64,000 nt of DNA from Burkholderiales bacterium. GTDB taxonomy: Bacteria > Pseudomonadota > Gammaproteobacteria > Burkholderiales > SG8-41. Made by a program: the position numbers and the translations under genes. The stretch is from the NCBI GenBank assembly GCA_019634975.1, contig JAHCAI010000014.1, forward strand, positions 40,532-104,531. Direction: 5' to 3'. Positions 16,842-25,932 of this stretch are shown here, piece by piece. Positions within the stretch are counted from its first letter, which is position 1. Each line of letters begins with the position of its first letter. The notes beneath the pieces were generated by a model that worked only from the letters and a program-made list of their open reading frames with translations, was not told the DNA's origin and did not search any database.

Positions 16842-17807
16842 ATGACTGTCGCATCATCCGCAGTACGTGACACACCGGCGGTCATCCGGGGCCGCGTCGG
16901 CGACATCGAAATCATCCCGCTGCCCGCGGCGATGGGCGCTGAGATCCGCGGCCTCGACCTGCGCAAACTCGACGACCGCGGTTTCGACATCCTGCACCGC
17001 GCCTACCTCGACCACCTGCTGTTGCTGGTGCGCGGGCAGAAACTGTCCGACGCCGACATGGTGGCGGTGGCGCGGCGCTTCGGCGAATTCGAGCTGCCGC
17101 CGGTCACCGCGGAAAAAGTCGCCCACCATGTCGAACACCCGGAGATCACCGTGGTCTCGAATGTCCGCGTCGGCGGCGCGCCGATCGGCGAACTGGGCGA
17201 CGGCGAGGTGATCTGGCACAGCGACTATTCCTTCCGCCGCGTGATCGCCGGCATGCGCATGCTGCATGCGCTGGAAGTGCCGCCGGAGGGCGCAGGCGCG
17301 AACACCGAGTTCCGCAACATGTATGCGGCCTGGGACACGCTGCCGGAATCCCTAAAAAAACGCGTGCTCGGCGCCACCATCAAGCACGACACCGCCTACG
17401 ACACCAACCGCAAACTGCGCCACGGCGCGGTCGCCGTCGACGATCCGCGACTGGGCGACGGCCCCGACCATCCGGTCGTGTCGACGCATCCCGACAGCGG
17501 CTGCAACAGCCTGTTCCTCGGTCGCCGCCCGCGGCATGTCGTCAACGGCTGCACGCTTGAGGAATCCGATGCCCTGCTCGACGCGTTGTGGGCACATGCC
17601 ACGCAGCCGCAGTTCGGCTACACCCACGTCTGGCGCGAGGGCGACACCGTGCTCTGGGACAACCGCTGCACCATACACCGCCGCGGCGCCTTCAATCCCG
17701 CAGCAAGGCGCGTGATGCATGCCACCCAAGTGAGGGGGCACCAGCCCTTCGAGGCCCCGGATGCCGCGGCGAGGCCGCCGCATCCGCGCGGGCAACTGCA
17801 ACTCTGA
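16842..17807 (+). CDS. TauD/TfdA-family Fe(II)/2-oxoglutarate dioxygenase
   Basis: 321-residue non-haem iron oxygenase. The iron triad is visible as His126 and Asp128 (IWHSDYSF) and His279 (DNRCTIHRR), with an Arg-rich AARRVMHATQVRG following that binds 2-oxoglutarate. Such enzymes hydroxylate substrates such as taurine, sulfonates or phenoxyacetates, often releasing them by C-X cleavage. ATG 16842 has GGGAGGAGG upstream. Its place before an alcohol dehydrogenase suggests hydroxylation followed by oxidation; the substrate is not deducible. Confidence 0.88.
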   Translation: MTVASSAVRDTPAVIRGRVGDIEIIPLPAAMGAEIRGLDLRKLDDRGFDILHRAYLDHLLLLVRGQKLSDADMVAVARRFGEFELPPVTAEKVAHHVEHPEITVVSNVRVGGAPIGELGDGEVIWHSDYSFRRVIAGMRMLHALEVPPEGAGANTEFRNMYAAWDTLPESLKKRVLGATIKHDTAYDTNRKLRHGAVAVDDPRLGDGPDHPVVSTHPDSGCNSLFLGRRPRHVVNGCTLEESDALLDALWAHATQPQFGYTHVWREGDTVLWDNRCTIHRRGAFNPAARRVMHATQVRGHQPFEAPDAAARPPHPRGQLQL

Positions 17808-17829
17808 ACATCCACGGGAACAGGCAACA

Positions 17830-18867
17830 ATGAAAGCAACGATACTCCACGGCGGCAGCGACCTGCGTTACGAGACGGTGCCCGATCCCGAACCGGGCCC
17901 GCGCGATGCCGTGGTGCGGGTACACGCCTGCTCGATCTGCGGCTCCGACCTGCATGCCTTTCACGGCAAACACCCGCGGCTGACCTTTCCGCGCATCCTC
18001 GGCCACGAGTTCGCCGGGGAAATCGTCGCACTGGGCAGGGAGCTGCGCGGCTTCCATGTCGGACAGCGCGTTTGCTGCGACATCGATTTCGCCTGCGGCG
18101 AATGCGGTCCCTGCCGCGCCGGGCGCGGCAACATCTGCGAGAGGCTGCGCACCATGGGCTTTGACCGTGACGGCGCCTACGCCGAGTACGCGCTGGTGCC
18201 GGACTTCAACCTGCACCCCCTGCCCGACAGCGTCAGCTACGACCAGGCTTCCGCGGTGCAGGTGCTGGGCATCAGTTACCACGCGGTGGCGCACCGCGTG
18301 TTGCCGAAGCCCGGGGAAAAAATCGCCGTCATCGGCGCCGGACCGATCGGGCTCGGCGCGGCGCTGATCGCCCAGCTCGCCGGCGCCGAGGTCACGATCA
18401 CCGACATCCTCGATTACCGGCTGGCCAAGGCGCTCGAGCTGGGCATCGCCGGCTCGATCAACGCCCGCGACACCGACATGCGCGCCCGCGCGCTGGAGCT
18501 GACCGGCGGCGCCGGCTTCGACAAGGTGGTGGAATGCGTCGGCGGCCTGCAGGAACGCACGGTCACCGACGCCGTGAGCATGGTCAAGCGCGGCGGCCAG
18601 GTCACCGTGGTCGGAACATTCCCGGAGAACAAGGCAACGATCCCGATCGCCTACATCAAGGACCGCGAAATCGACCTCAACTTCTCGCGCGGCAACTTCC
18701 AGGCTTTCAGGCCCTGCCTCGAACTCGTCGGCAGCGGCAAGATCGATCCGGAGCGCTACATCAGCCACCGTTTTCCGCTGACCCGCGCCGAGGATGCGCT
18801 GAAACTGCTCGAAGCGCGCAACGTCGAGGCGCACAAGATCGTGCTGCATCCGCAGGAGGCGGGATAA
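17830..18867 (+). CDS. Zinc-dependent alcohol/polyol dehydrogenase (MDR family)
   Basis: 345-residue medium-chain dehydrogenase. Catalytic-zinc ligands appear as Cys37 (SICGSDLH) and His59-Glu60 (GHEF); the structural zinc is held by Cys89, Cys92, Cys95 and Cys103. The nucleotide motif is VIGAGPIGLGAA. The pattern fits the sorbitol/threonine dehydrogenase-like branch that oxidises polyols or hydroxy acids with NAD(P). ATG 17830 starts 22 bases after the dioxygenase stop. It probably oxidises an alcohol made in the same pathway. Confidence 0.9.
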   Translation: MKATILHGGSDLRYETVPDPEPGPRDAVVRVHACSICGSDLHAFHGKHPRLTFPRILGHEFAGEIVALGRELRGFHVGQRVCCDIDFACGECGPCRAGRGNICERLRTMGFDRDGAYAEYALVPDFNLHPLPDSVSYDQASAVQVLGISYHAVAHRVLPKPGEKIAVIGAGPIGLGAALIAQLAGAEVTITDILDYRLAKALELGIAGSINARDTDMRARALELTGGAGFDKVVECVGGLQERTVTDAVSMVKRGGQVTVVGTFPENKATIPIAYIKDREIDLNFSRGNFQAFRPCLELVGSGKIDPERYISHRFPLTRAEDALKLLEARNVEAHKIVLHPQEAG

Positions 18868-18944
18868 CAGCGGGGCGCAAGGAACCAACCGGACGCGACC
18901 CGCCGCAAGAAGCGGGCGCGGACCACACACCCAGGAGGAGCATC

Positions 18945-19925
18945 ATGCAGAACAGGCAATCCGTGATCGCCGGCATCTTCTGTGCGCTGCTGGCATGGAG
19001 CGGCGCGGTCCAGGCGCAGGCGAAGTACCCCGTCAAGCCGATCCGCGTGCTGATACCCTTCCCCGCGGCCGGCGCATCCGACACCATCGGCCGTTCACTC
19101 GCCGAACAGCTGGCCATCCAGCTCGGCCAGCCGGTGGTTGTCGACAACCGGCCGGGCGCGGCAGGCAGGCTGGCCACCGAGATGCTGGTGCGCGCGGAAC
19201 CCGATGGCTACACGCTGCTCGTCGGAGGCGTCGGCCCGCTGGCGATCAGTCCTGCGGTCTACAAGCGGCTCCCCTATGACGTGATGCGCGATTTCACCCC
19301 CATCACCATGGCCGCGGAGCTGATCAACGTGATGGTCGTGAATCCGAACATCGGCGGCGCCGGCGGCATCCCGCAGTTTGTCAGCTGGGGAAAACAGCAG
19401 CAGGGCAAGGTGCGTTTCGGCAGTTCGGGGCCCGGGCAGCTCGACCATCTGGCCGGCGAGTTTTTCCAGAAGCTGTCCGGCGTGAAAATGACGCATGTGC
19501 CGTACAAGGGCGGCGGCCCGGCGCTGGTCGACCTCGTATCCGGCGACATACAGGTCATGTTCGCCACCTACGTCACGGCGCTGCCGCACATCCAGGGCAA
19601 GCGCCTGCGCGCGCTGGCCGTCGCCACCGCCAAACGCCAGCCGCTGCTGCCGGACCTGCCGGCAATCGACGAGGCCGTTCCGGGCTTCGGCGTCAGCAAC
19701 TGGAACGGCATCTTCGCGCCGGCGAGGACGCCACGCGCGGTCAGCGAGCGCCTGTTCGCCGAAGTCAACAAGGCCATGCTCGCGCCGGAGGTAAAGCGGC
19801 GCCAGAACGCGGCCGGCATCGTGCCTGTGGGCAGCAGCTCGAGCGCGGAGTTCGTGCAGTTCATCCGCGGCGACATCGAACGCTGGAAGAAAATCACCGC
19901 CGAAGCCGGCATCGCGCTGGAATGA
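18945..19925 (+). CDS. Bug (tripartite tricarboxylate-type) periplasmic solute receptor
   Basis: 326 residues. The signal peptide ends at GAVQAQA, followed by KYPVKPIRVLIPFPAAGASD, with the ligand Asp in GASD rather than GGxxD. NRPGAAGRLA, EPDGYTLL and PYKGGGPALVDL complete the family pattern. ATG 18945 sits behind a near-ideal AGGAGGAG. It is the last gene of the SDR-decarboxylase-dioxygenase-dehydrogenase operon and converges with the CBS gene. Confidence 0.9.
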   Translation: MQNRQSVIAGIFCALLAWSGAVQAQAKYPVKPIRVLIPFPAAGASDTIGRSLAEQLAIQLGQPVVVDNRPGAAGRLATEMLVRAEPDGYTLLVGGVGPLAISPAVYKRLPYDVMRDFTPITMAAELINVMVVNPNIGGAGGIPQFVSWGKQQQGKVRFGSSGPGQLDHLAGEFFQKLSGVKMTHVPYKGGGPALVDLVSGDIQVMFATYVTALPHIQGKRLRALAVATAKRQPLLPDLPAIDEAVPGFGVSNWNGIFAPARTPRAVSERLFAEVNKAMLAPEVKRRQNAAGIVPVGSSSSAEFVQFIRGDIERWKKITAEAGIALE

Positions 19926-19950
19926 CGCGCCGGCTGAGCCGCGACGGGGA

Positions 19951-20385
19951 TCAGGCAAGAATCTGGCTGACCTGCTCCTGGCGCAGCAGCTCGTAGACGA
20001 AGGCCTCGAGCTCGGAACCCATCGCGTCGCGCACCGAAATCATGCCGACCGGGCGGCCGTCCTCGACCACCGGCAGATGGCGAAAGCGCCCCTCGTGCAT
20101 GAATCCCAGCGCGTGGGCAAAAGAACGTTCGGGGGAGATCGTGCGCGGATTGCGGGTCATCACCTGCGCCAGCGGCGTGCTGCCGCCGTCAAGGTCGGCC
20201 GCCAGCACACGGAACAGCGCATCGCGCTCGGTGAACATGCCCACCAGCCTGCCCTCGTCGACCACCATCATCGCGCCGACATTGCGCTGCTTCATCAGAC
20301 GCGCAGCCTCGGCCACGGACATCGTGGACGGCGCCGTCAGCAGTTCCTGACCCTTGATGATGTCGCGAATCGTACGCTCGGCCAT
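19951..20385 (-). CDS. CBS-domain pair protein
   Basis: 144-residue cytosolic protein made of two CBS domains (about 8-62 and 72-135), the Bateman module that binds adenosyl ligands such as AMP or NAD. Signature phrases are MSVAEAARLMKQRNVGAMMVV with MFTERDALFRV, and FMHEGRFRHLPVVEDGRPVGMISVRD. There is no attached enzyme domain. ATG 20385 has AGGAG six bases away. The reading frame continues upstream, but that part overlaps DinB and lacks protein character. Stand-alone pairs like this usually regulate another protein in trans. Confidence 0.9.
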   Translation of the reverse strand: MAERTIRDIIKGQELLTAPSTMSVAEAARLMKQRNVGAMMVVDEGRLVGMFTERDALFRVLAADLDGGSTPLAQVMTRNPRTISPERSFAHALGFMHEGRFRHLPVVEDGRPVGMISVRDAMGSELEAFVYELLRQEQVSQILA

Positions 20386-20468
20386 GGCTGTTCTCCTGCT
20401 CGCGGATTGACAGGCTGCGCCGTGCCGGCACAGGACCCGTTTGATGCTAACTCCGGGCCCGCGGCAGG

Positions 20469-20978
20469 TCAAACGGCGGCGTGCGCCTCGCGCATGTAAA
20501 CCGGCAGGTCCAAGGTCGGCGGACGGCAGCCCGGAACACCGTAAATCATGTCGGCGACATAACCGCGGTGATAGCTGGCATGGGTCACGAGGTGCAGCAG
20601 GATCTCTCCACAGGTCATCGTGCCGCGGTTGCCGCCGATCAGCGTGAAGCCGACGAGCCTCGCCCAGCCGTCGCCGTCCAGGCCTTCGGACCAGGCCACA
20701 TACCAGGCATCGACCGCCTGCTGCTGCGCCCGCAGCTCCGCGAGCGGAGGCCAGTCCTCGGTATTGCGCGCCGAGTAGCCGTGCTCGCGGCCCTCGATAT
20801 GCGCCTGCCAGATGCGGTCGATGACGAGGATATGGTTCAAGGTGTGCACGATGTTGCGGAACGGGGATGGCCGCGGCTTCTCGGCCTCCCCCGGCGGCAG
20901 CGCGGCAACGGCATCGAGCATCAGCCGGTTTGCCCATTGCTTGTAGCGCGCCATCAGGCGCGCGCCAGCCGCATCCAT
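20469..20978 (-). CDS. DinB-family protein
   Basis: 169-residue four-helix-bundle protein of the DinB/YfiT metal-binding superfamily. The three-His metal site is suggested by His45 or His48 in NIVHTLNHILVID and by HLVTHASYHRGYV near residue 135. Family members bind Zn or Ni and include thiol-dependent transferases, but most, like this one, have no known reaction. It begins 16 bases after the stop of the upstream Bug receptor gene and may share its transcript. Confidence 0.83.
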   Translation of the reverse strand: MDAAGARLMARYKQWANRLMLDAVAALPPGEAEKPRPSPFRNIVHTLNHILVIDRIWQAHIEGREHGYSARNTEDWPPLAELRAQQQAVDAWYVAWSEGLDGDGWARLVGFTLIGGNRGTMTCGEILLHLVTHASYHRGYVADMIYGVPGCRPPTLDLPVYMREAHAAV

Positions 20979-20994
20979 TTTTCGCCGCGGCCGG

Positions 20995-21966
20995 TCAATC
21001 GCCGGTGAGCTTGGCGTCCGCGACCACCTTGGTCCATTTCGCGATTTCGGACTTGACGTGCTCGGCGAACTGCTCGGGCGTGGCCTGCTCGACGGTGATG
21101 CCCTGGTCCTCCAGCCGCTTTTTCAGCGGCCCGGAGAGCACCTTTGCGCCGTCGGCATGCAGCTTGGCCAGCACCGGCTGCGGCACCTTCGACTGGGTGC
21201 ACAGGCCGTACCAGCCGGTGACGTCGTAGCCCGGCACGCCGGATTCGGCGAAGGTCGGCACATCCGGCAGCTGCGGGCTGCGCACCGCCGAGGTCACGGC
21301 GAGCCCCCTCACCCGCCCCGCCTTGACCGCCGCGAGCGGCGCACCGGCGAGGTTGCCTACGGAGGATTCCATGTGGCCGCTGATCGCGTCGGCGAGCGCT
21401 GCCGCAGCGCCCTTGTACGGCACGTGCACGATGTTGATCTTGGTCATGCTCTTCAGCAGCTCGATCGACAGATGGGGCGAAGCGCCGACTCCCGAGGAGC
21501 CGAAGTTGAGCTTGCCCGGATTCTTGCGCGCGAAGTCGATGTACTGCTGCAGCGTGCGGATCGGCATCGAGGGATGCACCATGAAGATGTTCGGAACGCC
21601 GCCGATCTTGATCGGGAAGGCAAAATCGCCGACCGGGTCATAGGTCAGCCGCTTGGCGAAACGCGCCGGCGTGATTGCGTGCGAGCCGATGTTGCACAGG
21701 ACCAGCGTGTAGCCGTCGGGCGGCGCCTTCGCGGTAGCCTCGGTGGCGATGTTGCCCGCAGCGCCCGGGCGGTTTTCCACGATTACCGTGCTGCCCCAGA
21801 GCTCGCCCAGTGCCTGCGCCATCATGCGCGCCGTGGTGTCGACGCCGCCGCCCGGCGAATACCCGACCATTATGCGCACCGGCTTGCCGCCCGGATAGTT
21901 CTGCGCCGATGCCGGTGCCGCCGCCAGCGCGATGCCGGCGAGAATGATGCATGCGATGCTTTTCAT
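20995..21966 (-). CDS. Bug (tripartite tricarboxylate-type) periplasmic solute receptor
   Basis: 323 residues. The signal peptide ends in APASAQ, then NYPGGKPVRIMVGYSPGGGVD (ligand Asp), ENRPGAAGNIATEA, PPDGYTLV and PYKGAAAALADA. ATG 21966 has GAGGAGG upstream; the 12 extra residues of the longer frame are not needed. It is the second of two receptor genes in the same direction (the other at 22077). The two are only moderately alike, so they are unlikely to be a recent duplication. Confidence 0.9.
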   Translation of the reverse strand: MKSIACIILAGIALAAAPASAQNYPGGKPVRIMVGYSPGGGVDTTARMMAQALGELWGSTVIVENRPGAAGNIATEATAKAPPDGYTLVLCNIGSHAITPARFAKRLTYDPVGDFAFPIKIGGVPNIFMVHPSMPIRTLQQYIDFARKNPGKLNFGSSGVGASPHLSIELLKSMTKINIVHVPYKGAAAALADAISGHMESSVGNLAGAPLAAVKAGRVRGLAVTSAVRSPQLPDVPTFAESGVPGYDVTGWYGLCTQSKVPQPVLAKLHADGAKVLSGPLKKRLEDQGITVEQATPEQFAEHVKSEIAKWTKVVADAKLTGD

Positions 21967-22076
21967 CTGCTGACTCCTCCTCGGTAGAATGACGATGGGC
22001 ACGGGACCTTTTTTCTTGGTTTGGTCCGCCCGGTCCCGCAGGCAGTCCTCTTGCTTGCCCGACCCGCCGTCGCGGA

Positions 22077-23063
22077 TCAGTCGATCTTCGCGCCGGCGCG
22101 CTTGATGACTTCGCCCCAGCGTTCGCGGTCACTGCGCACCAGTTTCCAGAACTCCTCCGGCGATACCGGATTCGGCTCCGACCCCAGCGCAAGAATCCTG
22201 CGACTGCCCTCGGGCGAGGTGATGGCCTTGTTGAGCATCGCATTGAGCACCTTGATCCGCGCCGGCGGCGTCTTGATCGGCGCCACCACGCCGTGCCAGA
22301 CAGTGACCACATAACCGGGCACCCCGGCCTCAGCCACGGTCGGGATGTCCGGAAAGATCGGCGAACGTTTCGGCCCGGTCACCGCAAGCCCGCGCACGCG
22401 ACCGGCCTGCACGTGCGGCGTCGCCGAGTTGAGGCCCTCCATCATCAGCTGGACCTGACCGCTCATCAGGTCAACCAGCGCCGCGGCGCCCCCCTTGTAC
22501 GGAACGTGCACGACGCTGATGCCGGCCATCGACTTCAGCAGCTCGAACCCGATGTGCCCCGGCGAGCCATTGCTGGAGGAGGCATTGAACAGCTTGCCGG
22601 GATTGTTCCTGGCGTAAACGATGGCGTCCTGCAGGCTCTTGAACGGCGTCTTCGGCCCCGTCAGCACGACCTGATGCCCGCTCACGGTCTGCGCCACCGG
22701 CGCCAGGTCGCGCAAGGCATCGACGGGCGGCTTGGCCATCAGGTGCGGCGCGATGGCCAGGGCACCGATAGGGGCATAAGCGATCGTGTAGCCGTCAGCC
22801 GGCGCCTGCACGGCCAGTTCCAGTCCCAGCTGCAGCGCGCCGCCGGGCCGGTTGTCGACCACGACCTGCTGGCCGATTTCACGTGCCAGTTCCGTGGCGA
22901 CGATGCGCGCCACGTTGTCGGTCGAACTGCCGACCGCCTGCGGCACGATCATGCGTATCGGCCGCTCCGGATAGGCTGCCATCGCCGGCAGAACCTGGAT
23001 CAGCATGCATGTCGCAATTGTGCCGGCAGCCCCGCGCAGGACCGCGTCCAAGCCGGTGCCCAT
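22077..23063 (-). CDS. Bug (tripartite tricarboxylate-type) periplasmic solute receptor
   Basis: 328 residues. The signal peptide runs through IATCMLIQVLPAMA, followed by AYPERPIRMIVPQAVGSSTD, where the usual PGG is GSS ahead of the ligand Asp. DNRPGGALQLGLEL replaces the common NRPGAGG, an unusual pocket variant; APADGYTIAY and PYKGGAAALVDL follow. ATG 23063 has GGAGGAGG five bases upstream; an in-frame GTG two codons earlier is less well placed. Confidence 0.9.
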   Translation of the reverse strand: MGTGLDAVLRGAAGTIATCMLIQVLPAMAAYPERPIRMIVPQAVGSSTDNVARIVATELAREIGQQVVVDNRPGGALQLGLELAVQAPADGYTIAYAPIGALAIAPHLMAKPPVDALRDLAPVAQTVSGHQVVLTGPKTPFKSLQDAIVYARNNPGKLFNASSSNGSPGHIGFELLKSMAGISVVHVPYKGGAAALVDLMSGQVQLMMEGLNSATPHVQAGRVRGLAVTGPKRSPIFPDIPTVAEAGVPGYVVTVWHGVVAPIKTPPARIKVLNAMLNKAITSPEGSRRILALGSEPNPVSPEEFWKLVRSDRERWGEVIKRAGAKID

Positions 23064-23334
23064 ATTCACCTCCTCCAGATGAAGGGGCCATTGTCACCCA
23101 TGACATCGCATCAGTGGGAGACTTTGTCTTGAAACCGGCACAAGGCAGCGCTGCACTTCCGGCCACAATCGAAGCAGGTCTTTAAATCAATAAGAATCAA
23201 TTGGTTATGAGCCAGGATCCGCAGCAGCCCGTCTGTGCAATGCAACATGAGTGGCTGCACCGGCCTCGACGCATCGGCTCGCAGCAGGTCTCCGGTGCAT
23301 GCATCTGATCCTCGAGTCCGCAATTCCGGCGCGC

Positions 23335-24096
23335 CTAGCGCGCAATACACAATGCCGGCAGGGCCTCGCCTATCGGCATCCGCACCACCGCATCGGCGAC
23401 ATCATCGAACTGCGTCGGCTGCGCGTTGATAATGACCAGCCGCGCGCCGGCGTCCAGCGCCTTCGGCACCGCGGCCGCCACCGGATAGACCTGCAATGTC
23501 GTGCCGATGGCGATGAAGAGTTCGCCTTCGCCGGCGACGCGCATCGCGCGGTCGATCACTTCGGGGACCAGCTGCTGGCCGAAGGAAATGGTGTCGCTCT
23601 TCAGCAGACCATCGCATTCCAGGCACTGCGGGTCCTCCTCGCCGGCACGCACGCGGGCCAGCGTCTCCGGCATCGGGCCGCGCCAGCCGCAGGACAGACA
23701 GATCACCTTGTGCAGCGTGCCGTGCACTTCGATGACTTTCTCGGCGGATACGCCGGCCCGCTGGTGCAGGCCGTCGATGTTCTGCGTGATCAGCGCATGC
23801 AGCTTGCCGCGGCATTCAAGTTCGGCAAGCGCGCGGTGGCCGGCGTTGGGCTCGGCGGTCCAGGCCGGGTGCGCGAGCCGCGACTGCCAGGACAGTCGCC
23901 GCACCTCGGGGTCGGCGACGTAATGGCGGATGTCCGACATCCGCTCCGCCTTCGGATTGAGCGTCCATACACCCTGCGGTCCGCGGAAGTCCGGGATGCC
24001 GGAGTCGGTGGAAATGCCGGCGCCGGTCATGGCGACAATGCGTTCGGCGGCGTCGATCCAGCTACGGATCACGGCAAGCTCGTACCCCTGGTCCAT
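23335..24096 (-). CDS. Sir2-type NAD-dependent protein deacylase
   Basis: 253-residue sirtuin. It has GAGISTDSGIPDFRG (25-39), TQNIDGLH (104-111), catalytic His125 in EVHGTL and a zinc site of Cys133, Cys136, Cys158 and Cys161. GTTLQVYP and INAQPT bind NAD. It removes acyl groups from protein lysines using NAD. The LLKSDTISFGQQL segment differs from the RPxVVxFGE of CobB, so this belongs to a different bacterial sirtuin subgroup. The gene stands alone, with no nuclease or TIR partner that would suggest anti-phage defence. Confidence 0.9.
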   Translation of the reverse strand: MDQGYELAVIRSWIDAAERIVAMTGAGISTDSGIPDFRGPQGVWTLNPKAERMSDIRHYVADPEVRRLSWQSRLAHPAWTAEPNAGHRALAELECRGKLHALITQNIDGLHQRAGVSAEKVIEVHGTLHKVICLSCGWRGPMPETLARVRAGEEDPQCLECDGLLKSDTISFGQQLVPEVIDRAMRVAGEGELFIAIGTTLQVYPVAAAVPKALDAGARLVIINAQPTQFDDVADAVVRMPIGEALPALCIAR

Positions 24097-24357
24097 GGCC
24101 GCAATGATGCATGGCGGCTGGATCGCCGGCCAGCCACCACCAAGGCCGGATCGGCTCGGGTTTTCGTGAAGTACTGCACAGCCATGACAAACGATTTATA
24201 AAAACTTTATCGAACAATCAAGAAAAAGCAGCTATTGCGATGCAACAAGAGTCTGGATTCATGCTCTAATCGGCACGTAACGCAATGAATCATAAAAGGC
24301 ATTTTGCAACGAATGATTTGTCGCGAAGCATTAGTTTAATTTGATTGGAGATTGATC
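24097..24357. other. AT-rich leader upstream of small gene
   Basis: This 261-base gap separates the divergent Sir2 gene from the 69-residue protein. It is clearly AT-richer than the surroundings, with runs such as TTTATAAAAACTTTATCG near 24195. It probably contains the promoters of both genes; no confident -35/-10 pair or hairpin was identified. Confidence 0.4.
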
Positions 24358-24567
24358 ATGAACAAACAGAGCTCATCCGTAAAAAATCTTCTCGACCAGC
24401 TTCCGCTGACGGCCAGCCAGCGCGTCCGCGCCGAGGCGCAAATGCGCCAGAGCGAATTCCTGGTTGACCTGATGCTGAGCACCTTCCGCGCGATCAAGTC
24501 CGCCGCCGGCGCGCTGCGCAGCAACCCGAAGGCCAAGCCGGCCCAGCGCCTCGGCACCGCCAGCTGA
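24358..24567 (+). CDS. Small hypothetical protein, 69 residues
   Basis: Predicted soluble protein with an amphipathic helical middle (LTASQRVRAEAQMRQSEFLV, then DLMLSTFRAIKSAAGALRS) and a basic tail (NPKAKPAQR). It has no signal peptide and I do not recognise a family. Coding support comes from GGAG eight bases before ATG 24358, sensible codon use and a clean stop. The gene stands alone behind a long AT-rich leader. A role as a small regulatory or nucleic-acid-associated protein is possible, but unsupported beyond size and charge. Confidence 0.6.
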   Translation: MNKQSSSVKNLLDQLPLTASQRVRAEAQMRQSEFLVDLMLSTFRAIKSAAGALRSNPKAKPAQRLGTAS

Positions 24568-24736
24568 GCTTCCAACAGCGGTCCGCCCCGCGCGGGCCGC
24601 TGCATGACCGGCAGACGATTGATGATGGCTGCGGCGCCGCGGACGGCGGCGGCGCCTGACAGCGCGGTTTCACGCCGCACAAAAGGGAAGTGAAGTCCGC
24701 AATGCGGCATGCGCCTTCGCGCATCCCGGCGACCGC

Positions 24737-24742
24737 TATAAT
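24737..24742 (+). promoter_or_regulatory. Perfect TATAAT -10 box close to start codon
   Basis: TATAAT lies 12 bases before ATG 24755 of the MFS gene. Transcription would begin near 24749, leaving a leader of about six bases with no ribosome site. No matching -35 hexamer was seen. Confidence 0.45.
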
Positions 24743-24754
24743 CGGCGGGCCGCC

Positions 24755-25930
24755 ATGCCCCTCGTACTGATACTTTCCCTCAGCAGCATCGCCTTCATCA
24801 CGATGAAGGGCAGCCGCGTCCTGATGACGCTGTTCGCCGTCGAACTGGGGGCCGGCCCCTTCGAAGTCGGCATTCTCTTTGCGCTATATGGACTCTTTCC
24901 CTTCCTGCTGGCGATTGCCGCAGGACGCATTGCCGACCGCTTCGACAACCGGCTGCTGATGTACTGGGGGCTGGGCAGTTACACGCTCAGCCTGGTGCTG
25001 CCGTTTTTCTTTCCCTCGCTGGGCATGCTGTTCATCGTCGCGCCGCTGTGGGGCCTGACCAGCATGCTGTGGGTGGTCGCGACCCAGAATCTCGTTGGCG
25101 TGCTTTCCAGCGCGGATACCCGCACCCGCAACTTCAGTTTCTACAGCCTCGGAGAATCCACCGGTTCGGTGCTGGGCCCGGTCGCCGTCGGCCTGTCGAT
25201 CGACATGTTGTCGCACCAGTCCTCGTTCCTGATCATGGCCGCGATTCCGGCAATCTGCGGCCTCGCCGTGGTGCTCAAACGCAACGACATCCCGGGCACC
25301 GCTGCGGCGCAGGCTGGCAGTGGCCCGCAGGCGCCGCGCAACATGAAGGACCTGCTGGCACTGCCGGCCATGCGCAACGCGCTGCTGTCGAACGCGGCGG
25401 TGATGACCGGTCTCGACCTGTTCAACCTCTACATGCCGATCTACGGCCACAGCCTGGGGTTCTCGGCCACCACCATCGGCCTGATCATGGGTGCCTTCGG
25501 CGCTGCCGCCTTCATTACCCGGCTGGCCATCCCGCCGATCAGCAAGCGCTACGGCGAGCGCGCGATGCTTGCCGGCGCGCTGCTGCTCTCCGCCGCCGCT
25601 TTCATGACCTTCCCGCTGACCACCAGTGCACTGTTGCTCGCCGCTGCCGCCTTCGTGCTCGGCCTCGGCCTGGGCTGCGGCCAGCCGCTGTCGATGATCC
25701 TTGCCTTCAACGCCGGGCCGCCGGGCCGCTCCGCCGAGGCAATTTCGATGCGGCTTGCGGTCAGTTACGGCGCCCATGTCGTGGTACCGCCGGCATTCGG
25801 CGTGGTCGGCACGGCAATAGGCGGCATCGCGCCGATATTCTGGACCTGCGCAGCAATCATGGGCGCAGGTTCATGGATCAACCGCGGCAGTGCGCGTCGA
25901 GAAACCACGCCGCCCCCACCGGAGACATGA
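24755..25930 (+). CDS. MFS transporter
   Basis: 391-residue inner-membrane transporter of the major facilitator superfamily with about 12 hydrophobic segments. GRIADRFDNRLLMYWG is the loop 2-3 motif (usually GxxxDRxGRR); a second half starts near residue 205. It is probably an exporter of a small organic compound or drug. There is no Shine-Dalgarno sequence before ATG 24755; a TATAAT box lies 12 bases upstream. Its TGA overlaps an in-frame ATG of the following SDR, so the two are likely an operon, hinting that the transporter moves the SDR's substrate or product. Confidence 0.88.
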   Translation: MPLVLILSLSSIAFITMKGSRVLMTLFAVELGAGPFEVGILFALYGLFPFLLAIAAGRIADRFDNRLLMYWGLGSYTLSLVLPFFFPSLGMLFIVAPLWGLTSMLWVVATQNLVGVLSSADTRTRNFSFYSLGESTGSVLGPVAVGLSIDMLSHQSSFLIMAAIPAICGLAVVLKRNDIPGTAAAQAGSGPQAPRNMKDLLALPAMRNALLSNAAVMTGLDLFNLYMPIYGHSLGFSATTIGLIMGAFGAAAFITRLAIPPISKRYGERAMLAGALLLSAAAFMTFPLTTSALLLAAAAFVLGLGLGCGQPLSMILAFNAGPPGRSAEAISMRLAVSYGAHVVVPPAFGVVGTAIGGIAPIFWTCAAIMGAGSWINRGSARRETTPPPPET

Positions 25931-25932
25931 GC

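Noticed and set aside
23111..23350. A 79-codon minus-strand frame in the gap between the Bug receptor and Sir2
   Set aside because: It overlaps the end of sir2, has no ribosome site and shows no protein-like pattern.
23335..24096. Sir2 as part of an anti-phage defence system
   Set aside because: It is a short canonical deacylase with a zinc site; no TIR, SLOG, Argonaute or nuclease partner is adjacent.
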